Part shown: positions 14,030 to 58,229 of the stretch, in pieces
Numbering within the stretch: position 1 is the first letter of the stretch
Layout of the letters: each line of letters starts with the position of its first letter
NCBI RefSeq assembly: GCF_004210375.1
Contig: NC_134832.1
Span: forward strand, 155,679,592-155,743,591
Direction of reading: 5' to 3'
DNA: 64,000 bases
From: Tachypleus tridentatus
Taxonomy: Eukaryota > Arthropoda > Merostomata > Xiphosura > Limulidae
Translations under genes and position numbers: made by a program
The notes under the pieces: model-generated
What the model was told of the DNA's origin: nothing
Seen by the model: the letters and a program-made list of their open reading frames with translations, nothing else
The model's database searches: none

Positions 14030-14046
14030 AAAAAAAAAAAAAAAAA
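14030..14046. repeat. Poly(A) tract
   Basis: A run of about 17 A between the gypsy relic and the SINE at 14121. It may be the tail of an undetected retroposed fragment. Confidence 0.6.
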
Positions 14047-14120
14047 TTTGTTTACTGTTTATTTAACTTTACATACACAATATATGACATATTTTAATTT
14101 ATTTTGTTAATATCAAACTT

Positions 14121-14402
14121 GTTTTTTTTTCTTGTTTTTTGTTTTTCGCACAAAGCTACTCGAGGGCTATCTGTGCTAGCCGCCCCTAATTTAGCAGTGT
14201 AAGACTAGAAGGAAGGCAACTAGTCATCACCACCCACCGCCAACTCTTGGGCTACTCTTTTACCAACGAATAGTGGAATTGACCGTCACATTATAACGCC
14301 CCCACGGCTGAAAGGGCAAGCATGTTTGGCGCAATGGGGATGCAAACCCGCAACCTTCAGATTACGAGTCGCACGCCTCAACACGCTTGGCCATGCCGGG
14401 CC
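14121..14402 (-). mobile_element. SINE family 1 with 12-bp target-site duplication
   Basis: Near-consensus copy in reverse orientation, flanked by AATATCAAACTT at 14109-14120 and 14403-14414. It sits in the decayed gypsy region, so it is younger than that element. Confidence 0.9.
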
Positions 14403-15099
14403 AATATCAAACTTAACGTCCAAAACTGACTGAATAACAAACTCAGTCAAATAATATACTACTTATACATTAGGCTCAATATAACATACTACCAGATTCA
14501 AAAACTGATATGTATTTACTTTAACTTAACTTAAACTTAATACTGTTAAAACCCTTTCTAGTAATGTAGGCACGACCATCACGCTATGTTAAACCTCCTA
14601 TTGTCCAAACAACAATATAAATACCTAAATCGAAAAATAAAATTATTAAAACATTTCTTCATCCTTTGATTGCAAAATCTCTTATGCAAAGTAAATAATG
14701 ATAGATTAAACTTCCATAATTAACAAATGAGTAACTCTTGATCATTATCAGTATAAATATCCATAAATATAGATCATACAATTATTAAATGATTAATTAC
14801 ACGAACCAAATTATAATCACAATTCTGATTAATTGGCAATAACAAATACTATAATCATTCGTTACACATTTATTATGCTTTACATAATCACTCACCAAAA
14901 TCATCTTGGGTGATTTTCTTTTCTGTAGTTTATGGTACAAAGATAGCTTGATCACCAGTACTTTTACTTGGTGATTTCTTTTCAGATATTCGAACAAGGG
15001 AATTAAACGTGGGTTCTATTCCTGATGGTACTCTGAACTTTATCTCGACAAAAACTAAAGTTCCAAACATGGTTGAACTACTTCTGGCAGCCAGTTAGT

Positions 15100-15640
15100 T
15101 GGCCACATTCCTATTAACTTATCTTAAAAATGATCACAATGGGTGACCTTTGGTTTGGACCACCTATCTTTTCGGATTCTTTTGTTTAGGTAAAACATTT
15201 TCACTATATTATGCTTCGATCCTTATTTTCTTTGGAAGTACATCCTCTGGCTGTGGAAGTATCAAGTAGTGCAAAGGGATTTTCTGGTCATGGACTGTGA
15301 AAACTATTCAAAGTTAGCTAACATCAAATCGGTGTTTCTGCCTTAAGTATTCCCTTTATGCCATATATCAGGTTATGTAGAATGATTTTCCATTACGAAT
15401 GTAATTTCTAGCTTTCTTTTTGTTGAAACTTTATAACTAATAGGTGATCCAATTATCCAATCTTCTTGCTTCATTTCTGGAGGTAATTTTCCAGTATTCA
15501 TAACCTAATAAAATCTCACAGTGATAACTTTAGAACCAGTCTTGACTAGCATACAGCAAGGCTTCCCAGCAATGTAACCGTTAGTCTTTGAATAATCTTC
15601 TTTAAGTATCGTACTCTTTATGTCAACTGGGGCGGATGAA
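15100..15640 (-). pseudogene. Ty3/gypsy protease relic next to a second integrase end
   Basis: The minus strand of about 15508-15630 reads NGYIAGKPCCMLVKTGSKVI, the retroviral-type aspartic protease fold, but the catalytic D of the DTG triad is K. About 320 bp further along, 15126-15190 (minus) reads KRIRKDRWSKPKVTHCDHF, homologous to the integrase C-terminus at 11759-11843. Protease directly followed by an integrase end means either an internal deletion or two juxtaposed elements. Confidence 0.5.
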
Positions 15641-16371
15641 GTATTCTTATTTTCGGATATTGTCTCTATGATTCATTTCAATTACTGATTCATCGCAGTC
15701 TAGCGTCTGATGACAGTGTTTTCAACACTAATAACAACTCATTCTACCCTTAGGGACAAGGTTCTTACTTCCAAAAAAACTTTTGTCTGTTGTTCCTTGT
15801 AACATGCCTTTTAAAGTTTCAGTTGAACACTTTCTATCCTGCAATTACTTTTTTTCAGTTCTAAGTAAAAAAACCTGTCTGAATAATAATTCAAGTTCTT
15901 CCAGACTTTCGGTGAAGGAATTTGATGATTCCAAACTATTTGATATGATAACCTCATGATTTCCGAATGGTGAGATTAGCTACTTATGTTGGTTCTCACT
16001 ACTTCAAGTTCCATTGCTCAATTAGCATATCTTCCCTTAAAGAAGCACACTATTCTTTTTTTTAAATCTAATTTACATATCCTTAGCTACTTTGTTATCT
16101 GTAAAATTATACATCATTTACTGTTCAGTGTTGTCTGGATAACATAACAAGGTAATTCCTTCCCTACTTTTAACAAATTCAGTGAATATCTTATTTTTCC
16201 CATTACTTTGTTTTTAAAATTTTCTTCTGATGTAACTCTCCGGCTCTGCTTTACAAGTGGCCATGATATTTGTTATAATTCTCAATTGGAAAGATATTTA
16301 ATGTTATTAGAGGTGATTTAAACAAAAATAGCAAGATAATTAGCTTCTTGCTCATTATTCCATCTTGTGTA

Positions 16372-16641
16372 GCCCAGCATGGGCAGGTGGTTAAGGCCTT
16401 CGACTCGTAATCCGAAGGTCATGGGCTTGAATCCCTCTCACACCAAACATGCTCGCCCTTTTAGCTGTGAGAGCGTTATAATGTCACGGTCAATCCCACT
16501 ATTCGTTGGTAAAAGACTAGTCCAAGAGTTGGCGGTGGGTGGTGATGACTAGCTGCCTTCTCTCTAGTCTTACACTGCTAAATTAAGGACGGCTAGCGCA
16601 GATAGCCCTCGAGTAGCTTTGCACGAAATTCAAAAACAAAC
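16372..16641 (+). mobile_element. SINE family 1, forward copy
   Basis: The head starts GCCCAGCATGGGCAGGTGG with anticodon-loop-like CTCGTAATC. The body follows, and it ends in an A/C-rich tail (AAAAACAAACC). It is the only near-complete forward copy here and faces the reverse copy 100 bp away. Confidence 0.85.
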
Positions 16642-16741
16642 CATATCAAACAATTGTCTTGTTTGATCAGTTTTGTGACTGAGGTTATTTACGTGGTAAT
16701 TTTCCATGATAAGCTGTTGGGTTTTCAGTAATAATGTTTTT

Positions 16742-17017
16742 GTTTGTTTGTTTTTGAATTTCACGCAAAGTTCCTCGAGGGCTATCTGCGCTAGCCGTCC
16801 CTAATTCAGCAGTGTATGACTAGAGGGAAGGCAGCTACTCATCACCACCCACCGCCAACCTTTGGGCTACTCTTTTACCAACGAATAGTGGGATTGACCG
16901 TCACATTATAATGCACCAACGGCTGAATAGGCAAGCATATTTGGTGCGATAGGGATGCGAACTAGCGACCCTCAGATTACGAGTCGCACGCCTTAACCCA
17001 CCTGGCCATGCCGGGCC
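16742..17017 (-). mobile_element. SINE family 1 with 10-bp target-site duplication
   Basis: Reverse-orientation, near-consensus copy flanked by TAATGTTTTT at 16732-16741 and 17018-17027. Confidence 0.88.
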
Positions 17018-17279
17018 TAATGTTTTTGAACTGGCCTGTTATACACAATATTTCTGTGAGGTATTAGCGTTGCAGGATTAATCCATGAAAATAGGTGTAT
17101 ACCACACGAGTTTTTCTTTTCTATGTTGCATAATGTAAGGCTAAATGTGTGAGAGGATGAAAAGAAATGTGTAACTAATTTTATTCTTGTATTTCCCAGT
17201 ACAGTTTCTAATTGTTTTGTCCTGGATATGATGTTCTGTTTTTACTTTATTGATTTTTTTCTTCACATTTTCTATGGAT

Positions 17280-17450
17280 TATTTGTTTGTTGAATTTTGA
17301 GTAGAGCTAGCCAACCCTAATTTTGAAGTGTGTAGACTAGAGAAAAGACAATTAGTCAACACCATTCTCATCCAGTTCTTGAGCTAATGTTGCCACTATG
17401 AATAGTGTCACTCTTGTAATGCACCCTCGGTCCTAATGCGTGGGACACAA
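17280..17450 (-). mobile_element. SINE family 1, truncated relic
   Basis: A degraded piece with recognisable blocks (TTTGTTTGTTGAATTTTG; GTGTAGACTAGAG; a TTCTTGAGCTA-like block). The tRNA-like head is missing or unrecognisable. Confidence 0.5.
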
Positions 17451-18289
17451 TTTTATTAGCTGTAATCCTAATCATTGAGCTGCATTTGACCACATTTCCA
17501 ATGAATTCTTCTATTTTGTGATTATAATCTCTATTTTTCTTTGACCTTTTCATTATAATTCTTTTTCAATTCTTCTTGATATTGTTATGAACTTTCTTTA
17601 AATTTCATATGGTTTTATTCATCATCTATCTATACATTTTCTATAGGTTATTGGAATTTGTGCTCAATTAAATTAAATTTTGTATGTAATTCTCCTCTAT
17701 ATCTTACGTCTTGTATTTAAAATTCCTTTCTTATTTATTTCTTGATCTTTCTGACATTTTTCTTCTCAATCTAGTTTTACTTTTCTTCCTCTTTACACTG
17801 TTTCATCATTTTCAGCTAATTTGTTTTATCATTGTGCAGGTTTTCACTTATTATTCACTTCAAAAGAATGCCAAACATGGTCCACTGAATGATAAAAGTA
17901 TTTTATTTCTTCAGCAACAAATTTGAGAAGCTGAGTAACAGTCACTGTTATGCAGAGTTCACAGTACTATAGTAGACATTAACTCAACAGTTTCAATTAT
18001 TCGCCTATTTTCCCTCTTTTATTTGCTCGTATCTCTAATACTTTGTTAGAACACAAATTCAGTATTCATAAACACAGTAGCAAACTAACTAACTAACGCC
18101 ATAAATCAGTAATCAAGCTTGCTTTTGTATGGCTCAAGTGGTTTCCTAAACTTTCAAGAATATTCTAATCCTTTAGTCATGCTCATTATAAACTATCAAC
18201 ACAGAAAGCTAAATATATCATTGTAAGCTACTTTTGATATTAGATGTTTGTGTTTTCATTTGTTCAGACTTTATGCAGTGAAAGTCTAG

Positions 18290-18904
18290 CTTAACATCTG
18301 GAATGTTTACCAATGTAGCACCTTGGACACCTTCCACTGGATAATGTACTTTGGCAAATATCACATGACCTGCAGAATCTGATTACACTTCCAATAGTTA
18401 GTGACTCTGTCTACAAGCTTATTTACTTCTAGATGTCCTCTCACATTCGACTAATGAGTCAGCTTCATTATTTGAGTTTAGTATCATGTTGATACTATGA
18501 TTTGTTTAACTTCCCCCAGTGTAACTTGATAGATGTGGTACACCAATCTCTTCTGGTTCTCTATTCTGTAAATCCCTTTTACTTTAGGCTTGTGTTCCAC
18601 TTTCTTCCTCTTTCTAGAGTAAAGAGCCTTTTTTTCTGTTTCCTTCAATTTCTGCATATCTATGTTTGGGGTGTAACATTTCAAGATTTGAAAAGGCTTG
18701 AAGTCTAGCTTGCTCTTCTCATCTTGTGCTGTCTGCAGATACCTCATCAATCTTCTTTTTGTCTGATTCCTCTAAATTCCTACTTCCTGGTATATTGCTG
18801 GCCACCAAACCGTATGTAGGCGCTTTCATGCACGTACCCTCAAGGCTTGCTATCCAGTATACAAAGTCTATCTTTATTCTTGCTGTGGGAAACCGTTCCA
18901 TCAA
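18290..18904 (-). pseudogene. Ty3/gypsy RNase H-integrase linker and zinc finger relic
   Basis: The minus-strand frame 18750-18484 ends YRIENQKRLVYHIYQ then VTLGEVKQIIVS, the linker before the integrase. It is followed by GHLEVNKLVDRVTNYWK (about 18389-18438) and CRSCDICQSTLSSGRC (the CxxC part lies at 18351-18374), the HHCC finger of gypsy-type integrases. The first histidine appears lost and the pieces are in different frames. The upstream minus frame 18904-18719 may belong to the same element but has no motif I recognise. Confidence 0.55.
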
Positions 18905-19230
18905 TTAACATACACAATGTAATTTGCCAGTCATCTTGTCATTAAATATTAAACCAGTTCTCGTTGTTGCACCCAATGTCTCATAGAACTTTTACTTTCT
19001 TGTATCTAACACAGTCTTTTCCTACTGGCATACCGTGATATGTTGACAACTCTCAATGTTCTTTATATGCTCCAATCACTACTGTCACCGTTGAGCTGAC
19101 CATCAATCATGCACTGTAAAGATAACAAAACTGACTTCTTTCTTTCTCTTTCTCTTTTGGTTTTAACGGTAACGTACAAGTTCTATTGGATACACTTGTT
19201 GACAGACCTAACTCAGAAATACAGCTAAGC

Positions 19231-19487
19231 TTTTGTTTGTTTGTTTGTTTTGAATTTTGCGCAAAGCTACACGAGGGCTATCTACGAAAACCGTCCTAAT
19301 TTAGCAGTGTAAGACTAGAGGTAAGGAAGTTAGTTATCATCAACCACCGCTAATTAATAGTGGGATTGACCGGAACATTATAACATCTCCACGGCTAAAA
19401 AGGCGAGCATATTTGCTGTGATGAGGATTCGAACGCGTGAACCTGAGTCATGAGCTGATCGCCTTAACCAACTCACCATGCCGTGTC
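19231..19487 (-). mobile_element. SINE family 1 just upstream of STX18
   Basis: Reverse-orientation copy with an internal loss in the middle of the body. It ends about 280 bp before the STX18 ATG, so it borders the promoter region. Confidence 0.78.
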
Positions 19488-19766
19488 ACAATTAAGCCGT
19501 TGATTAAATGGCCAATGATTAAACAACATTGCCAAGTATTACACAAGCTTGTTATTCTAAACGTTCATCAACACGGTTTTATAGATAGATTAAAGGCTTT
19601 GATATTTGTCACACCTTTTTATTATTTTCATGTAAAGATTCATGTAATTATCCTTTCCTTTTTTTAGTACAAATTGAATCCGATAGGTGTTACAAGAAGG
19701 TTCAGTGACAACTGGCATGGTTTATTAATTTCGTACCGTTATTGAAAGTTTCATTGTTTTAAAGAA

Positions 19767-52452
<32,686 letters not shown>

Positions 52453-52487
52453 CCATGCGTAAGTTTATATTCGTTGATGTAATATAA

Positions 52488-52493
52488 AATAAA
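52488..52493 (+). terminator. Candidate STX18 polyadenylation signal
   Basis: AATAAA 36 bp after the stop codon, the first such hexamer downstream. If it is used, the 3' UTR is very short. Other A/T-rich candidates follow, so the true end is not settled. Confidence 0.35.
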
Positions 52494-53044
52494 ATGTACA
52501 CAGAATCATGTTTTCTTTAATTCAGTTTTTCTGCTTGTTTTACACAGGTTTTCTTGGCTACAGCTTCCTATTTTATGTGTGTCTGCACTTCCATTTCAGA
52601 TTCCGACTTAAATGTGTTTAAAAATATTATTTACCTGCCTCTGATTTTAAATTTGAAATGGCCAAATGAAAAGAACTGTTGTAAAACCAAACAATCTTTA
52701 GTTTACATTTTCAGTTCACTTACACTTCACCTGCTTGCGTTTAATCTGTTATAAAGTATTCTTATGCGTGTGGTGACTTTTTTGACACACATAAAGTACT
52801 GAGCTCATAAGAGTTCATTTTAAATATATACATACACATCTACTCATATTCTAGCTAAAATTCAGGGTTCACCTTCCTGCATCGAACAGAGTGCAGATAG
52901 TCTATTATGTAGCTTTACATTAAAACAAATAACTAAAAGATACATTTTCAACAGTGAATTATGAGTAACAAATAATTATACTTTCAGTAATGTGACATTT
53001 ACTAAGTAGTTCTGTTTTCAATAATAAAATGTATATTAAATAAA

Positions 53045-54705
53045 GTTATACTTTAATAATGGAACAAGAATGTTGAACAAGGTTATACTTTAATAATGGA
53101 ACAAGAATGCTGAACAAGGTTATACATTAATAATGGAACAAGAATGCTAAACAAAGTTATACTTTCAATAATGGAACAAGAATGCTGAACAAGGTTATAC
53201 TTTAATAATGGAACAAGAATGCTAAACAAGGTTATACTTTCAATAATGGAACAAGAATGCTGAACAAGGTTATACTTTAATAATGGAACAAGAATGCTAT
53301 ACAAGGTTATACTTTAATAATGGAACAAGAATGCTAAACAAGGTTATACTTTCAATAATGGAACAAGAATGCTAAACAAGGTTATACTTTCAATAATGGA
53401 ACAAGAATGCTGAACAAGGTTATACTTTAATAATGGAACAAGAATGCTGAACAAGGTTATACTTTCAATAATGGAATAAGAATGCTAAACAAGGTTATAC
53501 TTTCAATAATGGAACAAGAATGCTAAACAAGGTTATACTTTCAATAATGGAACAAGAATGCTAAACAAGGTTATACTTTCAATAATGGAACAAGAATGCT
53601 AAACAAGGTTATACTTTCAATAATGAAACAAGAATGTTGAACAAGGTTATACTTTCAATAATGGAACAAGAATGCTAAACAAGGTTATACTTTCAATAAT
53701 GAAACAAGAATGTTGAACAAGGTTATACTTTAATAATGGAACAAGAATGCTGAACAAGGTTATACTTTCAATAATGGAACAAGAATGCTGAACAAGGTTA
53801 TACTTTAATAATGGAACAAGAATGCTAAACAAGGTTATACTTTCAATAATGGAACAAGAATGCTGAACAAGGTTATACTTTAATAATGGAACAAGAATGC
53901 TAAACAAAGTTATACTTTCAATAATGGAACAAGAATGCTGAACAAGGTTATACTTTAATAATGGAACAAGAATGCTAAACAAGGTTATACTTTCAATAAT
54001 GGAACAAGAATGCTGAACAAGGTTATACTTTAATAATGGAACAAGAATGCTGAACAAGGTTATACTTTAATAATGGAACAAGAATGCTAAACAAGGTTAT
54101 ACTTTAATAATGGAACAAGAATGCTGAACAAGGTTATACTTTAATAATGGAACAAGAATGCTAAACAAGGTTATACTTTCAATAATGGAACAAGAATGCT
54201 GAACAAGGTTATACTTTCAATAATGGAACAAGAATGCTGAACAAGGTTATACTTTCAATAATGGAACAAGAATGCTGAACAAGGTTATACTTTCAATAAT
54301 GGAATAAGAATGCTAAACAAGGTTATACTTTCAATAATGGAACAAGAATGCTAAACAAGGTTATACTTTCAATAATGGAACAAGAATGCTAAACAAGGTT
54401 ATACTTTCAATAATGGAACAAGAATGCTAAACAAGGTTATACTTTCAATAATGAAACAAGAATGTTGAACAAGGTTATACTTTAATAATGGAACAAGAAT
54501 GCTGAACAAGGTTATACTTTCAATAATGGAACAGGAATGCTGAACACGGTTATACTTTCAATAATGGAACAAGAATGCTGAACAAGGTTATACTTTCAAT
54601 AATGGAACAAGAATGCTGAACAAGGTTATACTTTCAATAATGGAACAAGAATGCTGAACAAGGTTATACTTTCAATAATGGAACAAGAATGCTGAACAAG
54701 GTTGT
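53045..54705. repeat. 37/38-bp minisatellite downstream of STX18
   Basis: The unit is AACAAGGTTATACTTTCAAT then AATGGAACAAGAATGCTG. About half the units lack one C (37 bp). About 44 copies begin roughly 590 bp after the STX18 stop. Minus-strand frames with the SILVPLLKYNLVQHSC pattern are artefacts. Confidence 0.95.
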
Positions 54706-55119
54706 ATGAAAGTCTGTTTTATCTGTCCTAACTCTAGTAAACATCAGGATAACAACATTCAGAATATGTGGTTTTATATTTAATCTGGTGGGATACAACA
54801 TTAGAACTAACAGAGGATGGAGTGTTTTAAGTGTAAGAAAACAACCAAGACAAATAATACTGACTTTTGGCCAGTTTTTGTTTCAATGCACCTCATTTCT
54901 TAGAAATCCATTTGAATCTGTTTCACAATAAATGTAAAAAAATTATCTTTATTCGTTACACACTTTATGAATGAATGAATTTAGTTAATTTTCTGAAGAG
55001 CTTTTCAGTATCTTTGTCTTTGAATGTGAAACTTAAAATGAGGTTTTCTATACCTACAGTGGACAAAACATCCTGCTCTGCATCTTTGGGCTTAACGAGA
55101 ACCAAACAGTCATTGCATA

Positions 55120-55265
55120 GTTAAATATGATGCTAAAGACCTTTATTTGTGTTTATGAAACAAAGTCTGCAAACAGTTAAATGTGTGGTTAAAGACCTTT
55201 ATTTTTGTTTATAAAACAAACAGTCGTTGAACAGTAAAATGTAAGGTTAAATACCTTTATCTCTG
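55120..55265. repeat. Degenerate ~65-bp triplication
   Basis: Three related units share GGTTAAAGACCTTTAT-like and GTTTATAAAACAAA-like blocks. Confidence 0.6.
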
Positions 55266-55299
55266 TTTATAATGAACATATTTGTTAATAAGGTTTTCA

Positions 55300-55770
55300 G
55301 ATTTTGTTTGAGAGTTTAAAATTGCAGCACATTCAGTCTTGGGCTCCTTACCTTAGGAAATACACTGAATTGTTTGAAATGGTTGAGAGGATGGTTACTA
55401 AAGTGGTACCTGTGATGAAGGAGTTGTCATATGAGGAGAGATTAAGATCTTTAAAATTGGTTTCTCTTGAAATAAGAAGAGTTTGAGGGGATCTGATTGA
55501 AGTGTTTAATATTGTGAAAGGAAATGATGATGTGAATGGATCAATATTTTTCATATTTAACAGCAAGAGTTATAGAACTAAGAGACATGAATAGGGATTT
55601 AGGTAAGATGTAAGTCATCTTAAGCAAAGAAAAGTTTATTTTCCTTACAAGGTGATTGGCCTATGGAGTGAGTTGACTTTGGATGTTGTGGAGGAAATAA
55701 ATTTGAGTGAGTTTAAATGAAAGGTTGATAGATATATGAATTGTAAGGGGTGGATTTTATTTATTTTAAT
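55300..55770 (+). pseudogene. Non-LTR retrotransposon RT C-terminal fragment
   Basis: Translation from 55304 contains QSWAPYLRKYTELFEMVERM and MKELSYEERLRSLKLVSLEI, then after a stop GDLIEVFNIVKGNDD, and further on VIGLWSELTLDVVEEINLSE. This is the standard order at the end of CR1/Jockey-type reverse transcriptases (WSPYL, YEERL, GDLIEVF, N.LP..VV). In-frame stops and no 5' part show a dead, truncated copy. Confidence 0.75.
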
Positions 55771-55919
55771 AGCTGTAGTTAGGCTCAGAGGATGAGATGG
55801 TCGAGATGGACAGACAGATCCCTTGTTGTATCCAAAGATTATATGATAATATGTGTAGGTTCAAGTTGATCATTGATCAAATTAATTGGAAAATATGTGT
55901 GTAATTAAACAAGTCTATA

Positions 55920-56045
55920 ACTGTCTTAATCAGGAAGCCTGAGATTTTAATTCCCTGGTGAGACAGTGATAAACCTGTAAAATCTGGAGTTCAATTCCAT
56001 GTTATGGACACTGCAGATAGCCCAATGTGGCTTTGATATAAAATA
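55920..56045 (+). mobile_element. SINE family 3, old copy
   Basis: It shares GCAGATAGCCCAATGTGGCT and the ATAAAATAAACA tail with the copy at 25.5 kb. The head has decayed. Confidence 0.45.
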
Positions 56046-56056
56046 AACAGAGTAGT

Positions 56057-56250
56057 AGGTTTGAATTCTCATTCCATCGAATGTATTTGCTGTCTTAACC
56101 ATGGGGGTATTATAATGTTCCAGTCAATTCCACTATTTGTTGGTAAAAGAGCCACCCAATGGGTGGTGTTGGTGAGTAGCTGCCTTCTCTGGTCACTAAA
56201 TTATGGACACAGACAACCTTCATGCAACTTTGGACAAAATTAAAAAATAA
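56057..56250 (+). mobile_element. SINE family 1, old relic
   Basis: Forward relic with TTGTTGGTAAAAGAG, TAGCTGCCTTCTCT and a final AAAATTAAAAAATAAATAA tail. The head is only faintly visible. Confidence 0.55.
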
Positions 56251-56777
56251 ATAATTCTATCTCCTTAAGTTTGGATCACATAACAGTAATATTTTTTTTA
56301 CCTTGTGTTAAAAATGAAATTAAATTTCCTATGAATCAAGTAGTTTTTAATTTGTATTTCTTAAACACTAGAATCGGTAAATATAAACTAATTTTGGAGT
56401 GATTACTATTATATTAATTATTAAAGAAAAAGACCATTTAAAAATCTATGTTTATGGACAGCCATGTGGCATTTACACACTAGTAATAATCGTTAGATTT
56501 ATCCTGTAATAATAGGGTATTGTATCAAAGAAAAGTACTATATGATATTAAGATACCTGTTCCATATTGTGTTAAAACTTAGACATTTTTATGTTGAAAT
56601 GAATGTCAAAGGTTGGAATGTTAGCTTCATCAAACTAGTGTAGATATATGTTGGTGATAATTATAAGAAACAAGATACGATTCATTTCATGTTTATTTCA
56701 ATTGATGCTTTTAAGGAAATATAGAAGTATTATAGTTATACTGGTTTACTAGGCCTAGCGTTGCATTGTTTACTTGC

Positions 56778-57742
56778 CTATGTTTGTAAACACTCTTGGA
56801 GAAGGGAGTTTTTTTTTTTTTTGAGCACTCTGTAGGTATAAATCCAAAAAACAGGGGTGTGGCACAAACAGGTAGAAGAAGAATAGTAAATGAGATGACA
56901 TTCTGGTGTTTGTTCAATGGTTGTGAATAGAAGAACACAGGGCAGTATTTCTAGAACATAGGCCGGCAACAAGCAACTAATATTCACAACTCCTAAACCA
57001 ACAAGAGCATGCAATGTGTCATGGGTTGCTTTGAAATGCTTTGAACACAAGTTTTGCTTTCTTTGACGATGTTGGAAACTTCGAGAAATAACCTGATGGC
57101 CGAAGGACAAACAAAATGTATTTATGACTAATGGGGAAACGATTTGAAGCAGGACTGTTATAATCGGAAGTATTTTTCTTAATTGAAGAGGAAGTTTGGG
57201 GTTACAAATCTTTTCAGCAGCGCCACCTAGTTCAAAAAGGTAAAAGTGTCTGAAGATTGTCTGAGGAACAGAAAGGACGATGCTCGAAAGTCACATGCTC
57301 AGTGACACCCACAGTAAATTCCGCATCTACTTGTATGTATTATGTATATTTGGTAGGTGAACTGTACCAGGCAGCTTGTTAAAATCAAGGACGTAAAGTT
57401 ACTGTTGACACAGGTTATAAAGGATAGAATGTGACACAAGGCTGTTGAGATTACTGGCACTCGTGATAGTATTACTAGAGGCGTAAGCAGAGCGACACAA
57501 CATACAAACACGTTGGACATTGCCATATTGAGTAACAAATAATTGGTTGCAGTTCGAAGAGGTTTTTCACCTACCAAAAGACAGCAAATGGAACCATTTC
57601 TGCACAAGCCGGTTGTCACAATAAAGATGTACAATGTGTAAAAGATTGGTTTCAAAATAACAACCAGAGGTCTTTCTTGGATGGGAACACCTTCTAGGTT
57701 CATCAGAGGCATTATGTTAATATGGTCATCCATGAGATGCAA
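56778..57742 (-). pseudogene. Frameshifted class A (rhodopsin-like) GPCR relic
   Basis: Two minus-strand frames together give most of a seven-helix receptor. Frame one (57742-57299) holds helix 1 with GLCRNGSICCLL, the helix 2 block LRTATNYLLLNMAMSN, an extracellular-loop cysteine in STALCHILSF, and helix 3. Frame two (about 57290-56778) holds the end of helix 4 (LSVPQTIF), a loop cysteine, helix 5 (LPIITVLLQIVSPLVINTF), a basic third loop, helix 6 and helix 7 ending CHTPVFWIYTYR. The DRY box is not recognisable (QIY), NPxxY is degenerate (TPVFWIY), and a stop, frameshift and short loss fall between helices 3 and 4. Known: many invertebrate peptide receptors have such LRTxTN and ICL3 features. 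The subfamily is unresolved. An assembly error is possible, but the lost motifs favour a pseudogene. Confidence 0.6.
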
Positions 57743-58229
57743 TCACGGATTGGAATATCTTCCATGGGGTTAGTAAAATTCAGTCAAAGGGAAAGATGAA
57801 TTCTTTACTATTTAAGAACTCTCCAAAAGCACAAAATAGAGCCTTTAACAGCGTATAATAAATAATCACCAATAAGAATGTATCATTTGAGCTTTTTAAG
57901 AACCACATAACCTCATTGCATAAGGAAGGAATTAAATTATAACAGAATTGTGTCAAACAATAAATTCAAAACAAGTACTATCAACAGCTATATGTATTAT
58001 TGGATTTCATATAAGACAGAAATTACAAGAACTTTATTCCACTTAATCTTTGCCCACAGGTGGCAAAAATATTTAGATTCTAGATGGCGCCTTTCCAACC
58101 ATTACTGATTTATCAAAAAGAAATACCAACTTAAATCGAACCGGTAAGAATGCTGGCCACTACAACCTGTCCCTCATTTTTAGGGTATACATGATGTTTG
58201 ACCAAATATATTCTACATTTAATATTATA

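Noticed and set aside
17700..18290. Integrase catalytic core continuing from the zinc finger
   Set aside because: A few residues look suggestive, but the DDE residues could not be placed in any frame.
53083..54057. Minus-strand leucine/serine repeat frames
   Set aside because: Products of the 37/38-bp array. There is no independent coding signal.
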